From: CALARM01 sp036746235
Lineage (GTDB): Bacteria; Vulcanimicrobiota; SpSt-956; JAKJGF01
Assembly: GCA_036746235.1 (NCBI GenBank)
Contig: DAIOEN010000013.1
Coordinates: 1 to 64,000, forward strand
DNA length: 64,000 nucleotides
Direction: 5' to 3'
Shown: one piece after another, positions 36,604 to 45,419 of the stretch
Layout: each line of letters starts with the position of its first letter
Numbering within the stretch: position 1 is the stretch's first letter
Translations under genes and position numbers: made by a program
The notes under the pieces: model-generated
The model's database searches: none
What the model was told of the DNA's origin: nothing
The model's input: the letters and a program-made list of their open reading frames with translations, nothing else

Positions 36604-37476
36604 TCATTCCCTGGAAATATTAAATCTGACTTCCAATTTTTTCAAACATTCTGTCATACGATCCTTTGTTCTGTTATCACTTTCTCTGTCTATTGCTTCC
36701 TGAAGTCTGTCAATACAATCTTTCGAGCCGGATTTTGCTATGATTTGAGCAATTTTTTCCCTTACATAACCGGCTTCATGACCGAGTCCTCCAGCAAGTT
36801 CTTCTTCGCCATCGGGCCCCATTTTTTCAAGAGCTTCTATAGCAGCTTTCTGGACATAGACATTACTGTCATCTTCAACCAGTTCAATCAAAGCTTTTAT
36901 TGCTCTTTTATCTTTTATAAGCCCCAGAGCCCTGACGGCACAGTAAGGAAGCATCCAGTTATTTGATTTAAGGGACCTTACAAGAGGGGGGACTGCAAGT
37001 TCTCCCATGCTGGATAAAACCTGTATTGTCTGCTCTCTCAAATAATCATTACTATCTTTAAGTGTTTCAATCATCTTTTCAACGAGAGACTCATCGGCAA
37101 GTTTTCCAAGTGCCTGGGCAGAGGCCATTCTGACTTCAATATTTTCATCCCTTATACCGTTCAGAAGATATTCTATTGCTTTTTTATCTCCCAGTTCACC
37201 AAGTCTCAGAGCTGCATATTTCCTGAGATATGGTATAGGATCTTTCGTGAGCGCTGTAACCAGTTCATCGAAATTATCCTTCATCATCATACGGGTCGCA
37301 CCGGGGGTGGCAGGTTTAGTCACTCCGGCAAGAAGTTCCCTGGCTTTTTTATCTTCGTCTGTTACATCCTTTTTTTCTTCAACTGTATTCTGTTTCTTTT
37401 TCCCCCCCATAAGATCACTTATGCCTTTTGTTAAATTACTGAAAAAAGAGCTTTTCTTTTCCCGGACGTCTTTCAA
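36604..37476 (-). CDS. HEAT-repeat protein
   Basis: 290 residues. A basic, low-complexity N-terminus (about 1-60, with KKKQNTVEEKKDVTDEDKKA) precedes about six HEAT/armadillo-type repeats from residue 80 on (YLRKYAALRLGELGDKKAIE, VRMASAQALGKLAD, VQKAAIEALEKMG). Soluble, likely a protein-interaction platform. The start is probably TTG at 37476: AGGAGGG lies nine bases before it, whereas the upstream GTG at 37485 overlaps that site. It ends the minus-strand glycosyltransferase group, separated from it by a GTGACGC array. Confidence 0.82.
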   Translation of the reverse strand: MKDVREKKSSFFSNLTKGISDLMGGKKKQNTVEEKKDVTDEDKKARELLAGVTKPATPGATRMMMKDNFDELVTALTKDPIPYLRKYAALRLGELGDKKAIEYLLNGIRDENIEVRMASAQALGKLADESLVEKMIETLKDSNDYLREQTIQVLSSMGELAVPPLVRSLKSNNWMLPYCAVRALGLIKDKRAIKALIELVEDDSNVYVQKAAIEALEKMGPDGEEELAGGLGHEAGYVREKIAQIIAKSGSKDCIDRLQEAIDRESDNRTKDRMTECLKKLEVRFNISRE

Positions 37477-37497
37477 GAATAACACCCTCCTTTAATA

Positions 37498-37525
37498 GTG
37501 ACACGTGACGCGTGACGCGTGACGC
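37498..37525. repeat. GTGACGC heptamer array
   Basis: Four exact-register heptamers: GTGACAC, GTGACGC, GTGACGC, GTGACGC, lying between the GT9 and HEAT genes just upstream of the HEAT ribosome site. Confidence 0.9.
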
Positions 37526-37550
37526 GGGGATAAATGTTTCCGTAATGCAT

Positions 37551-38681
37551 TTACCTGATATTTATATCCGTCAGCAACTCCATTACCGAAGCATACACTT
37601 CGTCACTGCTCATTTTGTAGAGGCAACTCACTTCCTTTATGCACTTACATTTATAGCATGGCAGACAATCATGATTGGCTATAATTTTCTTTCCTCTTCC
37701 GTAAAATTCTATTTCCTGGGGACATGTAGGGCCGAAAAAAGTAACAACAGGTATTTTCTGCGCTATGGCAAGATGCATGGCCAGTGTATCTCCTGTAACC
37801 AGAATATGACAGTTATTTATTATAGAAGCAAATCTCCTTAAACTGTTGTTATATCCCGTATCTACGACAGGTGCTTTTTCCTTTATGTTTCTGTTTCTTT
37901 CTATTTCATCAGGCCCTCCGAGAAGAACTATTTTAATATTATCTATAGAGTTATGCAATTTATGTGCCAGTTCAATAAAACCTTCTTCAGACCATTTTTT
38001 TGTGGCATAAACACGTCCGGCACCTGTATTTAACCCTATAACTATATTATCGTCATGTATTCCCAGTTCATTAACATATTTTTTCCCTTCTTCTATTTCT
38101 TCAGGAAGTAATGTAAACATATATTCATCTTTCTCATAGGGAATGTTACATGCTTCAAAGATTATCTCCTGATAGGTCTTCTGATTTATGTTGAATTTAA
38201 GGTCATCATCTATTCCCAGTCTGAATGCATAAATAGCTTCATCATTTAAAGGATAAATATTTCCTGTTTTATGAAAAGAAAATCCTTTCTTTTCCGGCGC
38301 TTTTATCATTTCAGCAAGAGCTGTAGCCCTTATTTCCTTATCAAGGGAATAAAGTATATTAAATTCTTCTATCTGTAATCTCAGGATATTCGTCAGATCG
38401 TATGGTAACACTTTATCAATAAGAGGATTATTCTTCAGCACATCTACAGAAGAACTATCTGTAATCCAGGTAATATGGCTCTCAGGATACAACCTTTTTA
38501 TCCCGTAAAGAAGAGGAGTGGTTCTAAGCACATCCCCTATGGCAGCAAGTTTTATTATTAATATTTTAAAATCCACAGGAGCATAAAAAGGACAATCTTT
38601 ACAGATTCTCTTGAATTTACAAGGTTTTTCCCCTGCAAAGTAAGTACAATCAATGTTAAATTCTGAAGAATTAAATTGCAA
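37551..38681 (-). CDS. glycosyltransferase family 9 (heptosyltransferase-like) with Cys-rich N-terminus
   Basis: 376 residues. Residues 1-35 contain a Cys cluster (DCTYFAGEKPC, CKDCPFY) that probably binds metal. The GT-B body starts ILIIKLAAIGDVLRTTPLL and continues with LNTGAGRVYATKKWSEEGF, VVLLGGPDEIERN, LVTGDTLAMHLAIA and VVTFFGPTCPQE, typical of ADP-heptose:LPS heptosyltransferase-like GT9 enzymes. A second Cys cluster (CLPCYKCKC) lies near the C-terminus. It likely adds a sugar to a surface glycan. The start codon is TTG at 38681, just after the upstream gene's TGA, with the ribosome site (GGGGGAAG) inside that gene: translational coupling to the GT-C/TPR gene. Confidence 0.85.
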   Translation of the reverse strand: MQFNSSEFNIDCTYFAGEKPCKFKRICKDCPFYAPVDFKILIIKLAAIGDVLRTTPLLYGIKRLYPESHITWITDSSSVDVLKNNPLIDKVLPYDLTNILRLQIEEFNILYSLDKEIRATALAEMIKAPEKKGFSFHKTGNIYPLNDEAIYAFRLGIDDDLKFNINQKTYQEIIFEACNIPYEKDEYMFTLLPEEIEEGKKYVNELGIHDDNIVIGLNTGAGRVYATKKWSEEGFIELAHKLHNSIDNIKIVLLGGPDEIERNRNIKEKAPVVDTGYNNSLRRFASIINNCHILVTGDTLAMHLAIAQKIPVVTFFGPTCPQEIEFYGRGKKIIANHDCLPCYKCKCIKEVSCLYKMSSDEVYASVMELLTDINIR

Positions 38682-38687
38682 AAAAAG

Positions 38688-40541
38688 TCACTTCCCCCCG
38701 CGTTTTTTCAGTTTTTCCAGTTCGTCCGATGCCGGTTTATAGTCATGTATTTTTAATTCTATCATAAATTCCTTTTCCGCGTCATCAAAATCACCTGAAT
38801 TTTTATAAATTAATCCGAGATTATAATGAACGCCGGGAAATTCCTTATTAAGAGACAGTATTTTTAGAAAACAATCTTTTCCTTCTTTTAAATTGCCTCT
38901 TACAGCAAGTATATATCCTTTAGCCATAAGGGCTTCAATAAAATTTTCATTTAATTCCAGAGCTTTATCCAGAAAATGTAAAGCCTTTTCATAATTGCCG
39001 GTTTTAAGTAAAACCGTGGCTTCATAATAATTTCCACGTGGTGTATCAGGTATAATAAGATTCCCTCTGTAAAAATCTTCTATTATTTTCTTATTTGAAG
39101 AATTATTTCTGATAAAAACATAAGTATTTTCATCGGAATATATAAGACACCATTTATCAGGGATATTCTGTAACACAGAAGGCAGTTTCATGCCGAGTGG
39201 TTCATTGATTTTATTGCAGAGGACAAGATTAATATTATATTTATCAAAGACAGACAGATCGTGTCCTGCCATAGAAAAATAAGATTCCTTACAGATTTCT
39301 TCAGTGTAGACAACATCTGCCCTGCCATCACAGAAGACCAGTTTTTCGGGATACATAGTCCACATAATATATCCGCCCCATTCATAAGGATTATAGAGTC
39401 TTCCCGGCAGTTTGTTATCTCTTAAAAATTGCACACCATAAAAGGGAAACATTTCTTTTTCCATAGAAAAATCTACCGTACATATTTTAATAAAAGTTCT
39501 TACATATATCAGGGTACACAGTATCAGAATGATTGTCATCAGTCTTCTGTTATTGCGTAGAAAACTTTCCATGCTAAAATTTATTCTTTTTTCGACAAAC
39601 ATATCCAGATGTTTCACAAAAATTGGCACGATTATAAGGTAAAAAAGGGTAATATGCCTTACTGCTTTAAAGGCAAGATAACTGAAAGCAACCCATATGA
39701 TTATATCCCTTATATTCCCTTTTTTTATAGTAGTGATTATAATAATAGCAGAAATAATCCAGAAAATTAAAAAACTCAAATTTTGCCCCAGTAAATCAGG
39801 TTTATTCCATTCAACAAGAAATTTTTGCCAGAAACCGTAACCCTGACTCAAATTAAATGGGTACAGCAAAATCTTATATCCGTAAGGATTAATAAAAGAC
39901 GATAGACCGGTTAACAGTCCTGTACCTATTAAAAATAAAGAAGACCTTTTATCTGGAGATGAAAAGAATTCATCTATAAAATAAGCGAATATAATACCGA
40001 AGCCAACAAAAAAAGCACTGTGAGAATTTACCCAGACGCAATTTATAAGTGGTAATAACCATAGAGGGAAAGGTTTATTTTGTATTCTTCTTCTTTCAAG
40101 GAAAAAGATATAAAGATTTACAAATAAATAAGTTATCAAATAGGCTCTCATATCGAAATAATAATAAGGTTGAGCCAGAAAACAGCACATAACCAGAATA
40201 ATGGCAGAGAGTAAAGGATTTGAATTTCTTACCTGACAGATAAAAAATATGACTGAGAACGTAATTAAAAGAATAACTGTCCTCAACAGATAAAGGCCTT
40301 TCATCTTAAAAGGGAGATAAATTAAATAAAATACAGCCAGTATGAACCATTGAGTCGAATTCCATGTCCTCCCGGTTGCAGTATAGGAAAACACATCTTT
40401 CTGAGGGAAAGTTCTTTCGTTTATAATATATTTTCCTGTAGCAAGATTAAGCCATGTATCTGCTGCAGGTATATGATAGAGCGTTACAAAAGTAAGGGAA
40501 GCAAGTAAAATTATTAAAACAATATATTCATATTTAAGCAT
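38688..40541 (-). CDS. GT-C-like membrane glycosyltransferase fused to C-terminal TPRs
   Basis: 617 residues with about 10-11 membrane helices. After helix 1 the loop reads PAADTWLNLATGKYIINE, with the acidic residue at the place used by polyprenol-dependent GT-C enzymes, and SYTATGRTWNSTQW. The soluble C-terminus (about 360-617) contains a short alpha/beta segment then three TPR units (GNYEKALHFLDKALELNENF). The TPRs probably recruit a partner outside the membrane. ATG 40541 is preferred to TTG 40544. It overlaps functionally with the GT9 gene downstream, seven bases away. Confidence 0.75.
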   Translation of the reverse strand: MLKYEYIVLIILLASLTFVTLYHIPAADTWLNLATGKYIINERTFPQKDVFSYTATGRTWNSTQWFILAVFYLIYLPFKMKGLYLLRTVILLITFSVIFFICQVRNSNPLLSAIILVMCCFLAQPYYYFDMRAYLITYLFVNLYIFFLERRRIQNKPFPLWLLPLINCVWVNSHSAFFVGFGIIFAYFIDEFFSSPDKRSSLFLIGTGLLTGLSSFINPYGYKILLYPFNLSQGYGFWQKFLVEWNKPDLLGQNLSFLIFWIISAIIIITTIKKGNIRDIIIWVAFSYLAFKAVRHITLFYLIIVPIFVKHLDMFVEKRINFSMESFLRNNRRLMTIILILCTLIYVRTFIKICTVDFSMEKEMFPFYGVQFLRDNKLPGRLYNPYEWGGYIMWTMYPEKLVFCDGRADVVYTEEICKESYFSMAGHDLSVFDKYNINLVLCNKINEPLGMKLPSVLQNIPDKWCLIYSDENTYVFIRNNSSNKKIIEDFYRGNLIIPDTPRGNYYEATVLLKTGNYEKALHFLDKALELNENFIEALMAKGYILAVRGNLKEGKDCFLKILSLNKEFPGVHYNLGLIYKNSGDFDDAEKEFMIELKIHDYKPASDELEKLKKRGGK

Positions 40542-40661
40542 CAATCATACATCTTTATTTTTTTACCTATAATTACTATTTCATCTGCAATTATAAATTT
40601 TAATATAATCCCGGGTAAATCTCCCAGCCCAATTGTATATACGAAAACCTTCCTTTTATAT

Positions 40662-41378
40662 TTATATAATTCCTTTTTTGTGCATCTGCCTCAATCTTAA
40701 AACCATAACAAGACTTTCCAGGAGAGTTATATAATCAAGTTTGGTTTTGCCTCTTACCCTGTCTCTAAAGATAATAGGTATTTCAAACATATTAAGATTT
40801 TTAAGTCTTGCTTTATACAAAATTTCAGTTACTATAGTAGGTCCGGCAGATATGAGATCTTCAAGATCTACAAGTTCGAAAACATGCCTTTTAAAACATC
40901 TGTATCCTGAAGAAACATCCCTGATATTTATGCCAAGAAAAGTTCTTATATATATACCTGCAAGAGTTGTTACAATCCTTCTGTACAGCCCCCTGTCTTC
41001 ATCCTGCCCTCCCGGAACAAATCTGGAGCCGATAACCATATCATAACATGGTATTTTTTCAAGAAAATCCGGTATATAACGTGGATGATGAGAAAAATCT
41101 CCATCCATTTCTATTATATAGTCAGATCCTTCATTGCAGGCTCTCTGAAATCCTTCTATACCGGCAAATCCTCTCCCCCGTTTTTTCTTTCTTGTCAACA
41201 GATTTACAGAAGGATTATTCTTCCCTATATCACTCACAATTTGACCTGTTCCATCAGGGGAATTATCATCCACTACAAGTATATTAAGTCCTTCTATATT
41301 CAGCTCCAGAATAAAATTTACAAGGTCGCCTATATTTTCTCTTTCATTGTAAGTAGGTATTACTACAGTAGTTTTCAT
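40662..41378 (-). CDS. dolichol/polyprenyl-phosphate mannosyltransferase-like GT2
   Basis: 238 residues. VVIPTYNERENI at the N-terminus, LVVDDNSPDGT at 35-44, the metal-binding MDGDFSHHP at 91-99, SGYRCFKR and FRDRVRGKTKL are diagnostic of DPM1-type GT2 enzymes. It should transfer mannose (or a similar sugar) to a polyprenyl phosphate on the cytoplasmic face, without membrane helices of its own. The lipid-linked sugar could feed the GT-C enzyme encoded next. The start is ATG 41378, which overlaps the upstream stop as TAATG: translational coupling. Confidence 0.9.
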   Translation of the reverse strand: MKTTVVIPTYNERENIGDLVNFILELNIEGLNILVVDDNSPDGTGQIVSDIGKNNPSVNLLTRKKKRGRGFAGIEGFQRACNEGSDYIIEMDGDFSHHPRYIPDFLEKIPCYDMVIGSRFVPGGQDEDRGLYRRIVTTLAGIYIRTFLGINIRDVSSGYRCFKRHVFELVDLEDLISAGPTIVTEILYKARLKNLNMFEIPIIFRDRVRGKTKLDYITLLESLVMVLRLRQMHKKGII

Positions 41379-42286
41379 TACATCAATCTTCCGCAATTTA
41401 TACAATATTTATTTGCTAAAGGTACACTGGCACCACATGAAACACAGCTTCTTTCTCCTGTAGCGGGAGACGAGAAACTGGCAGGAGCAGAAGCTGTAAA
41501 ATCACTCTGAGCCTGATTATTATAGCTTTCTGAAAAAGATGGAGACGAAGACGAAGCATTGTAAGAAGAAGGGGAACTATATGAGGAAGGAGGAGCATTG
41601 TAAGAAGAAGCATTTTGCGCAAGCATGTCATAATTTTTATCATCTCTGTAATTTACGTCAGCCAATTCCCTATGACCCGTTGCGATACCTTCCATTGCAC
41701 AGATATTATTTGCCATCATCCACATAATTTCACTCACATAGGTAAGATTTGCCACATCCTTTATAATACCTATATGTTCATAATTTATTCCGTTTCCTGT
41801 AACAGACATATTTATAAGATGTCTTCCATTCAACATATTCCTCATTAAATCATGAGTAAGAATCCTTTCTACTTTTCCAGGAGTCTGGCTTTTTATCATA
41901 AATGCTTCGTCAAACTCTCTGTTTCCTATCTGAATATCCTGTCCTCCGAAAGCTTTTCCTATTTTACTCAGAAAACCTTCCTGGTATAAATGAAGATGGC
42001 AGTCAACATATTTCGGGAAACTCATAGTAATTCCGGTATAGGTAGTCCTGCTTTTTCCGCTGCCTCTTGAGAAGGTATGCAACAGATAATCAAACCCTTT
42101 ATAGTCTCCTGAAACTCTGGGTGTATTGAACATGCTGCCCGGATTCAGAATAAGGCCTGAATTCATGGCAAATCTCCCCCACGCATCCTGTATTGCTTTA
42201 TTATTATAATAAGTTATAGCCAGACCAAGACAGATAAAGCCGCCAAAGAAAAGAATTTGAATCAAACATGCTCCGGAACTATCCAT
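41378..42286 (-). CDS. membrane-anchored protein with C-terminal zinc ribbon
   Basis: 302 residues. An N-terminal membrane helix (about 7-24, IQILFFGGFICLGLAI), a globular domain to about 215 resembling DUF3137-type proteins (FDEAFMIKSQTP, ILTHDLMRNML), a Ser/Tyr/Ala/Pro-rich disordered stretch (about 215-275, units of SSYNAP/SSPS), and a C-terminal zinc ribbon CVSCGASVPLANKYCINCG. The same ribbon type is N-terminal in the kinases of this window. Function unknown. GGAG precedes ATG. It is the first gene of the glycosyltransferase run and overlaps the GT2 gene by one base. Confidence 0.75.
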   Translation of the reverse strand: MDSSGACLIQILFFGGFICLGLAITYYNNKAIQDAWGRFAMNSGLILNPGSMFNTPRVSGDYKGFDYLLHTFSRGSGKSRTTYTGITMSFPKYVDCHLHLYQEGFLSKIGKAFGGQDIQIGNREFDEAFMIKSQTPGKVERILTHDLMRNMLNGRHLINMSVTGNGINYEHIGIIKDVANLTYVSEIMWMMANNICAMEGIATGHRELADVNYRDDKNYDMLAQNASSYNAPPSSYSSPSSYNASSSSPSFSESYNNQAQSDFTASAPASFSSPATGERSCVSCGASVPLANKYCINCGRLM

Positions 42287-42450
42287 AATAAAAAGCTCCT
42301 CTCAAAGAAATATAGGCTAATTATACATTAATATAGAGAAGAAATCAATTTATATTTGATGAAATCAGGAAGCAACTATCAGTATCAGATGCATTATATA
42401 GTATTTCATAAATTATTAAAATTTAAACAGTAGTTACGCATTAATTGTCT

Positions 42451-42525
42451 GTCATCCCCGCTTTTGCAGGTATCCATAAGCTTTTTCGTAAAATCACAGT
42501 GGATTCCCGCGTACGCCGGAATGAC
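42451..42525. repeat. GTCATCCCCGC...GGAATGAC inverted repeat
   Basis: Ends GTCATCCCCGCTTTTGCAGG (42451) and, reversed, the strand through TGGATTCCCGCGTACGCCGG to ATGAC (42525) form a 26-bp imperfect inverted repeat around AT-rich sequence. This is the well-known class of dispersed GTCATTCCCGCG palindromes seen in many bacteria. An open frame through it is spurious. The rest of 42287-42817 has a heptamer palindrome (next entry) and the protease leader. Confidence 0.8.
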
Positions 42526-42584
42526 AAAGGTTTATTGATGTTTTTATTTCAAAAATACGTAAGTCCTGATAAAAGTCTTTTTCC

Positions 42585-42612
42585 CGTGACGCGTTACGCG
42601 TTACGCGTCACG
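42585..42612. repeat. palindromic GTGACGC/GTTACGC heptamer array
   Basis: Units GTGACGC, GTTACGC, GTTACGC, GTCACGA; the outer arms CGTGACGCG and CGCGTCACG are perfectly complementary, so this array forms a hairpin, unlike most others. Confidence 0.85.
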
Positions 42613-42817
42613 AGAGCATATATGTATTATTGATCCTCTTCCCAGTAACTATAAAATATCTTGACTTATTTCCAGATATCACATAAATTATAAGTGTTAT
42701 CAATTATAGTTTAAAGCAGGTGCACTGAGAAAAATAATTCACGATAAATATTGACCGGGTGGATAATAATCATGGTATAAAAATTGCAGCACAATTTATA
42801 TTAAGGAAGTGATAAAC

Positions 42818-44185
42818 ATGAGATATAAATTCACATATAAATCTATATTAATGGTTATTTTTGTACTGGCTATTACCTGTTCTTCTGCCAGAGCAGGGCT
42901 AATAAGTACAGAACAGGAAATAGAACTTGGCACTGAAGCGGCCAGGCAGGTAGAGTCAGAATACGGGTTATATAACGACCCTGTAATGACTGCATGGGTA
43001 CAAAAAGTAGGTAAAAAACTTGCACAAACTGAAGGAAGAGAAGGTATTACCTACAGGTTCAAGGTACTGGACATGGAGGAACCAAATGCTTTTGCCATAC
43101 CGGGAGGATTTGTCTATGTTACAAAAGGTATAATGAGAGATTTTGTAAAAAATAATGAAGATTACCTTGCTGTTATTCTCGGCCATGAACTGGGTCATAT
43201 AAATGAAAGACATGGTATGAGCCAGCTGGAGTGGAGTCTCGGACTTGGTATTGTGCTGAATGTACTCCTTGGTGATAACGGTACTGCTTCTGAAATAGCA
43301 CAGATAGCCTCCAATCTCATATTCCTTAAATATAACAGGGATCAGGAACTGGAAGCAGATCAATCAGGTATCAGACTTGCTCATAAGAACGGCTATAATC
43401 CCAGGGCTCTCGTGAAATTTTTTAAGGATCTAAAAGTTTATGAAGAAAAAAATCCCAATTATACGCCGGAATTTCTGGCAAGCCATCCTGATACGGAAAG
43501 CAGAATAGAAGAAGCAAATAAATATATTGCAGAAGTGGAAGGTAAACCATATAACGCCGATACTGCCGATAATACCCATGAAGAACCGACACCGACAGAG
43601 GAAAATAATTTTTCAGGAGACCTGAACGGCATATGGAAAGCAGAAGACGGAAGCATATTAAATTTAAAACATGATGACACTTATGTAACAGGTACCTATC
43701 AAAAAGGTTCTATTCAGGGAGAAATTAAAGGCAATAAAATAAATTACAGCTGGTGGAACAGAGACGGAGAAAATGGCAAGGGTTATTTTAATATATCTTC
43801 AGATGAAAATACACTTGAAGGAGAATGGTCTTCCGTAAGCGGTAAAAAAGGGCACTGGAAACTGGCAAGAAGCAGTGATGATAATAATAATGATAACAAC
43901 AATGAAAATAATGAAGAACATATTGATATATCAGGTAAATGGGAATCTTCCATAGGAGAGATTAATTTTATTCAGAATGGAGATAAAGTTGAAGGAACCT
44001 ATGGGAAAGGGAAAGGGGTAATAAAAGGAACATTAAACGGGAAACGTCTTGATTGCGAATGGTACGAAGTGGTGGATAAAGAAGGAGGAACCGGTTATTT
44101 TATAATATCAGATGACGGCAGATCCATGACAGGCGAATGGGGCTCCGAGGTAGGAGCAAAAGGCCAGTGGAATGCGTACAGATAA
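42818..44185 (+). CDS. secreted M48-family zinc metalloprotease with two C-terminal beta repeats
   Basis: 455 residues. Signal peptide to about residue 27 (SILMVIFVLAITCSSARA). The catalytic domain has NAFAIPGGFVYVTKG, the zinc motif HELGH at 123-127, and ELEADQSG with the third ligand Glu, as in BepA/LoiP-type M48 proteases, then FFKDL and LASHPDTESRI. An Asp/Asn linker separates two copies of a roughly 80-residue beta module (LNGIWKAEDG...GKKGHWKL and SGKWESSIG...GAKGQWNA). It should degrade misfolded envelope proteins; the modules may bind substrate or glycan (inference). ATG 42818 has AAGGAAG eight bases upstream; the GTG at 42809 overlaps it. Confidence 0.9.
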   Translation: MRYKFTYKSILMVIFVLAITCSSARAGLISTEQEIELGTEAARQVESEYGLYNDPVMTAWVQKVGKKLAQTEGREGITYRFKVLDMEEPNAFAIPGGFVYVTKGIMRDFVKNNEDYLAVILGHELGHINERHGMSQLEWSLGLGIVLNVLLGDNGTASEIAQIASNLIFLKYNRDQELEADQSGIRLAHKNGYNPRALVKFFKDLKVYEEKNPNYTPEFLASHPDTESRIEEANKYIAEVEGKPYNADTADNTHEEPTPTEENNFSGDLNGIWKAEDGSILNLKHDDTYVTGTYQKGSIQGEIKGNKINYSWWNRDGENGKGYFNISSDENTLEGEWSSVSGKKGHWKLARSSDDNNNDNNNENNEEHIDISGKWESSIGEINFIQNGDKVEGTYGKGKGVIKGTLNGKRLDCEWYEVVDKEGGTGYFIISDDGRSMTGEWGSEVGAKGQWNAYR

Positions 44186-44270
44186 AAAATTACCCTATTA
44201 TATATTATCAGGCAGGAATATTCTTTAAGATATAGAAGTATTTTATAAAATCTGGAGGTATGATAAATAT

Positions 44271-44516
44271 ATGTTATTAGAAATGAACAATGGTCAGGAA
44301 ATTTATAAAACAAAATATAAAGGATCAATAGTTGATCCTTCTCTCGACAGTATAATGAAAAAGGTACCGACATCTTTTATAGCAGTAAATATTGTCAGAA
44401 AAAGATGTAATCAGCTCAATTTAAATAAGGAAGCAGACAATTACGTCACCCTCGCCAGACTCATAACAAGGGTTTTTTCGGAAATTGTAGATAGCACTGT
44501 AACCTTTGAAGAATAA
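44271..44516 (+). CDS. rpoZ: probable RNA polymerase omega subunit-like protein
   Basis: 81 residues. The segment DPSLDSIMKKVPTSFIAVNI followed by VRKRCNQLN resembles the conserved omega motif (a PS/D-x-L-x-KV-x-S/N-x-(Y/F)-x-L-V-x-x-x-A-x-R-A-R-x-L pattern), and the C-terminal VTLARLITRVFSEIV could match the family's second helix. Omega supports assembly of the beta-prime subunit. The match is by eye and several consensus positions differ, so a different small protein is possible. GGAGG lies 12 bases upstream. Its transcript likely ends at the hairpin at 44695. Confidence 0.5.
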   Translation: MLLEMNNGQEIYKTKYKGSIVDPSLDSIMKKVPTSFIAVNIVRKRCNQLNLNKEADNYVTLARLITRVFSEIVDSTVTFEE

Positions 44517-44536
44517 AAGGCGGAACACAATCTGCA

Positions 44537-44690
44537 TAAATTATTTAGATAAATTGCTTCTAATTAATTTTCATCTAAGGCCTTGTTTTAGGCTATTAAA
44601 AATGAAAATTCCTTTACCCTTAAATTATTTAGATAAGTGTTATTAAATAAAATTTTATCTAAATCTTTATTTTACGACATAAAAAATAAA
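44537..44690 (+). repeat. dispersed TTTAGATAAA element, copy 2 plus partial tandem copy
   Basis: 44537-44626 matches 20661-20750. A second, more diverged unit begins at about 44621 (TAAATTATTTAGATAAGTG...TTTTATCTAAATCTTTATTTTACGAC). Both units keep the inverted pair of ATTTTCAT/ATGAAAAT or TTTAGATAA/TTATCTAAA type. Confidence 0.75.
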
Positions 44691-44694
44691 AATA

Positions 44695-44725
44695 CTTCAG
44701 GCCTGATAAATTATCAGGCCTGAAG
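44695..44725. terminator. bidirectional terminator
   Basis: Perfect 15-bp arms CTTCAGGCCTGATAA and TTATCAGGCCTGAAG. On the plus strand AGGTTTTT follows; on the minus strand TATTTTTATTTTTT follows. It serves the omega-like gene and the convergent 40-residue gene. Confidence 0.9.
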
Positions 44726-44756
44726 AGGTTTTTAAATAATACTTACATATCCGGGT

Positions 44757-44879
44757 TCATCCGATTATGGGGCTATTTTTTTTCCCAGCTTTCTTTGCTT
44801 TTTTCTCAGCCCTTTTCTCTTTTAAAGATTTTTCCGATTTTTTCTTTACATCTTTTTTAATAGTTTGACCTTTAGCCAT
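44757..44879 (-). CDS. small Lys-rich basic protein (40 residues)
   Basis: Begins MAKGQTIKKDVKKKSEKSLK and continues EKRAEKKAKKAGKKNSPIIG, 45 percent lysine. AGGAGAG lies seven bases before ATG and a strong terminator lies 32 bases beyond the stop, so the unit looks genuine despite its size. Very similar short basic proteins beginning MAKGQ occur in many bacteria; their role is unknown (nucleic-acid or ribosome association is plausible from charge). The remainder of 44880-45152 shows only AT-rich sequence. Confidence 0.75.
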   Translation of the reverse strand: MAKGQTIKKDVKKKSEKSLKEKRAEKKAKKAGKKNSPIIG

Positions 44880-45152
44880 GGCTTCTCTCCTTTTCTGATT
44901 TCAGTTTTAGAGATGAGTCAAAATGAGCTATCAAACTCTTATTGCCGGGCATTAAATGCTCATTCTCAGCTCAATATATATTTTACTATATAAAAGGACA
45001 AAAAGTCCAGATATGATCATACTTAAAAGTTAAAAAAATGTATTTTTCTGATATAATACAATACAAAATTTAATATGAGGTAAAAAATACCTTTACCGGA
45101 AAGCAATAATGGTCAATGAGACAGTAACAATAGCAGTTCATTGCCCGGTAAT

Positions 45153-45392
45153 TCAAAATCTACCCAGTATATAAACTGTTATTACGGCTCCTATAACTGA
45201 TACAAAAATACTGTAGAGATTAAATCCCGTAATGCCGGCACCTCCTATAAGGTTCATCACAAAACCTCCGACAAAGGCTCCCACCATACCGAGAAAAGTA
45301 TTTTTCACCCATCCCGAGCTTCTGTATCCCATAATCCTGCTTGCTATCCACCCTGAAATGGCTCCAAGAACTATCCAGAAAATTATATTCAT
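45153..45392 (-). CDS. GlsB/YeaQ/YmgE-family small membrane protein
   Basis: 79 residues with three hydrophobic segments and the family pattern IVLGAISGWIASRIMG, NTFLGMVGAFVGGFVMNLIG and a final IGAVITVYILGR. Members of the transglycosylase-associated (GlsB/YeaQ) family are stress-induced inner-membrane proteins of unknown mechanism. GAGG precedes ATG. It lies 27 bases downstream of the serpin gene on the same strand and may share its transcript. Confidence 0.9.
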   Translation of the reverse strand: MNIIFWIVLGAISGWIASRIMGYRSSGWVKNTFLGMVGAFVGGFVMNLIGGAGITGFNLYSIFVSVIGAVITVYILGRF

Positions 45393-45419
45393 TTTTTTAC
45401 CTCTTTCTTTTCATATAAC

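Noticed and set aside
36505..37525. Heptamer arrays considered as CRISPR
   Set aside because: Units are seven bases without spacers; no cas genes are present.
42445..42633. Open frame starting MSVIPAFAGI
   Set aside because: This is the translation of a widespread GTCATTCCCGC palindromic repeat, not a gene.
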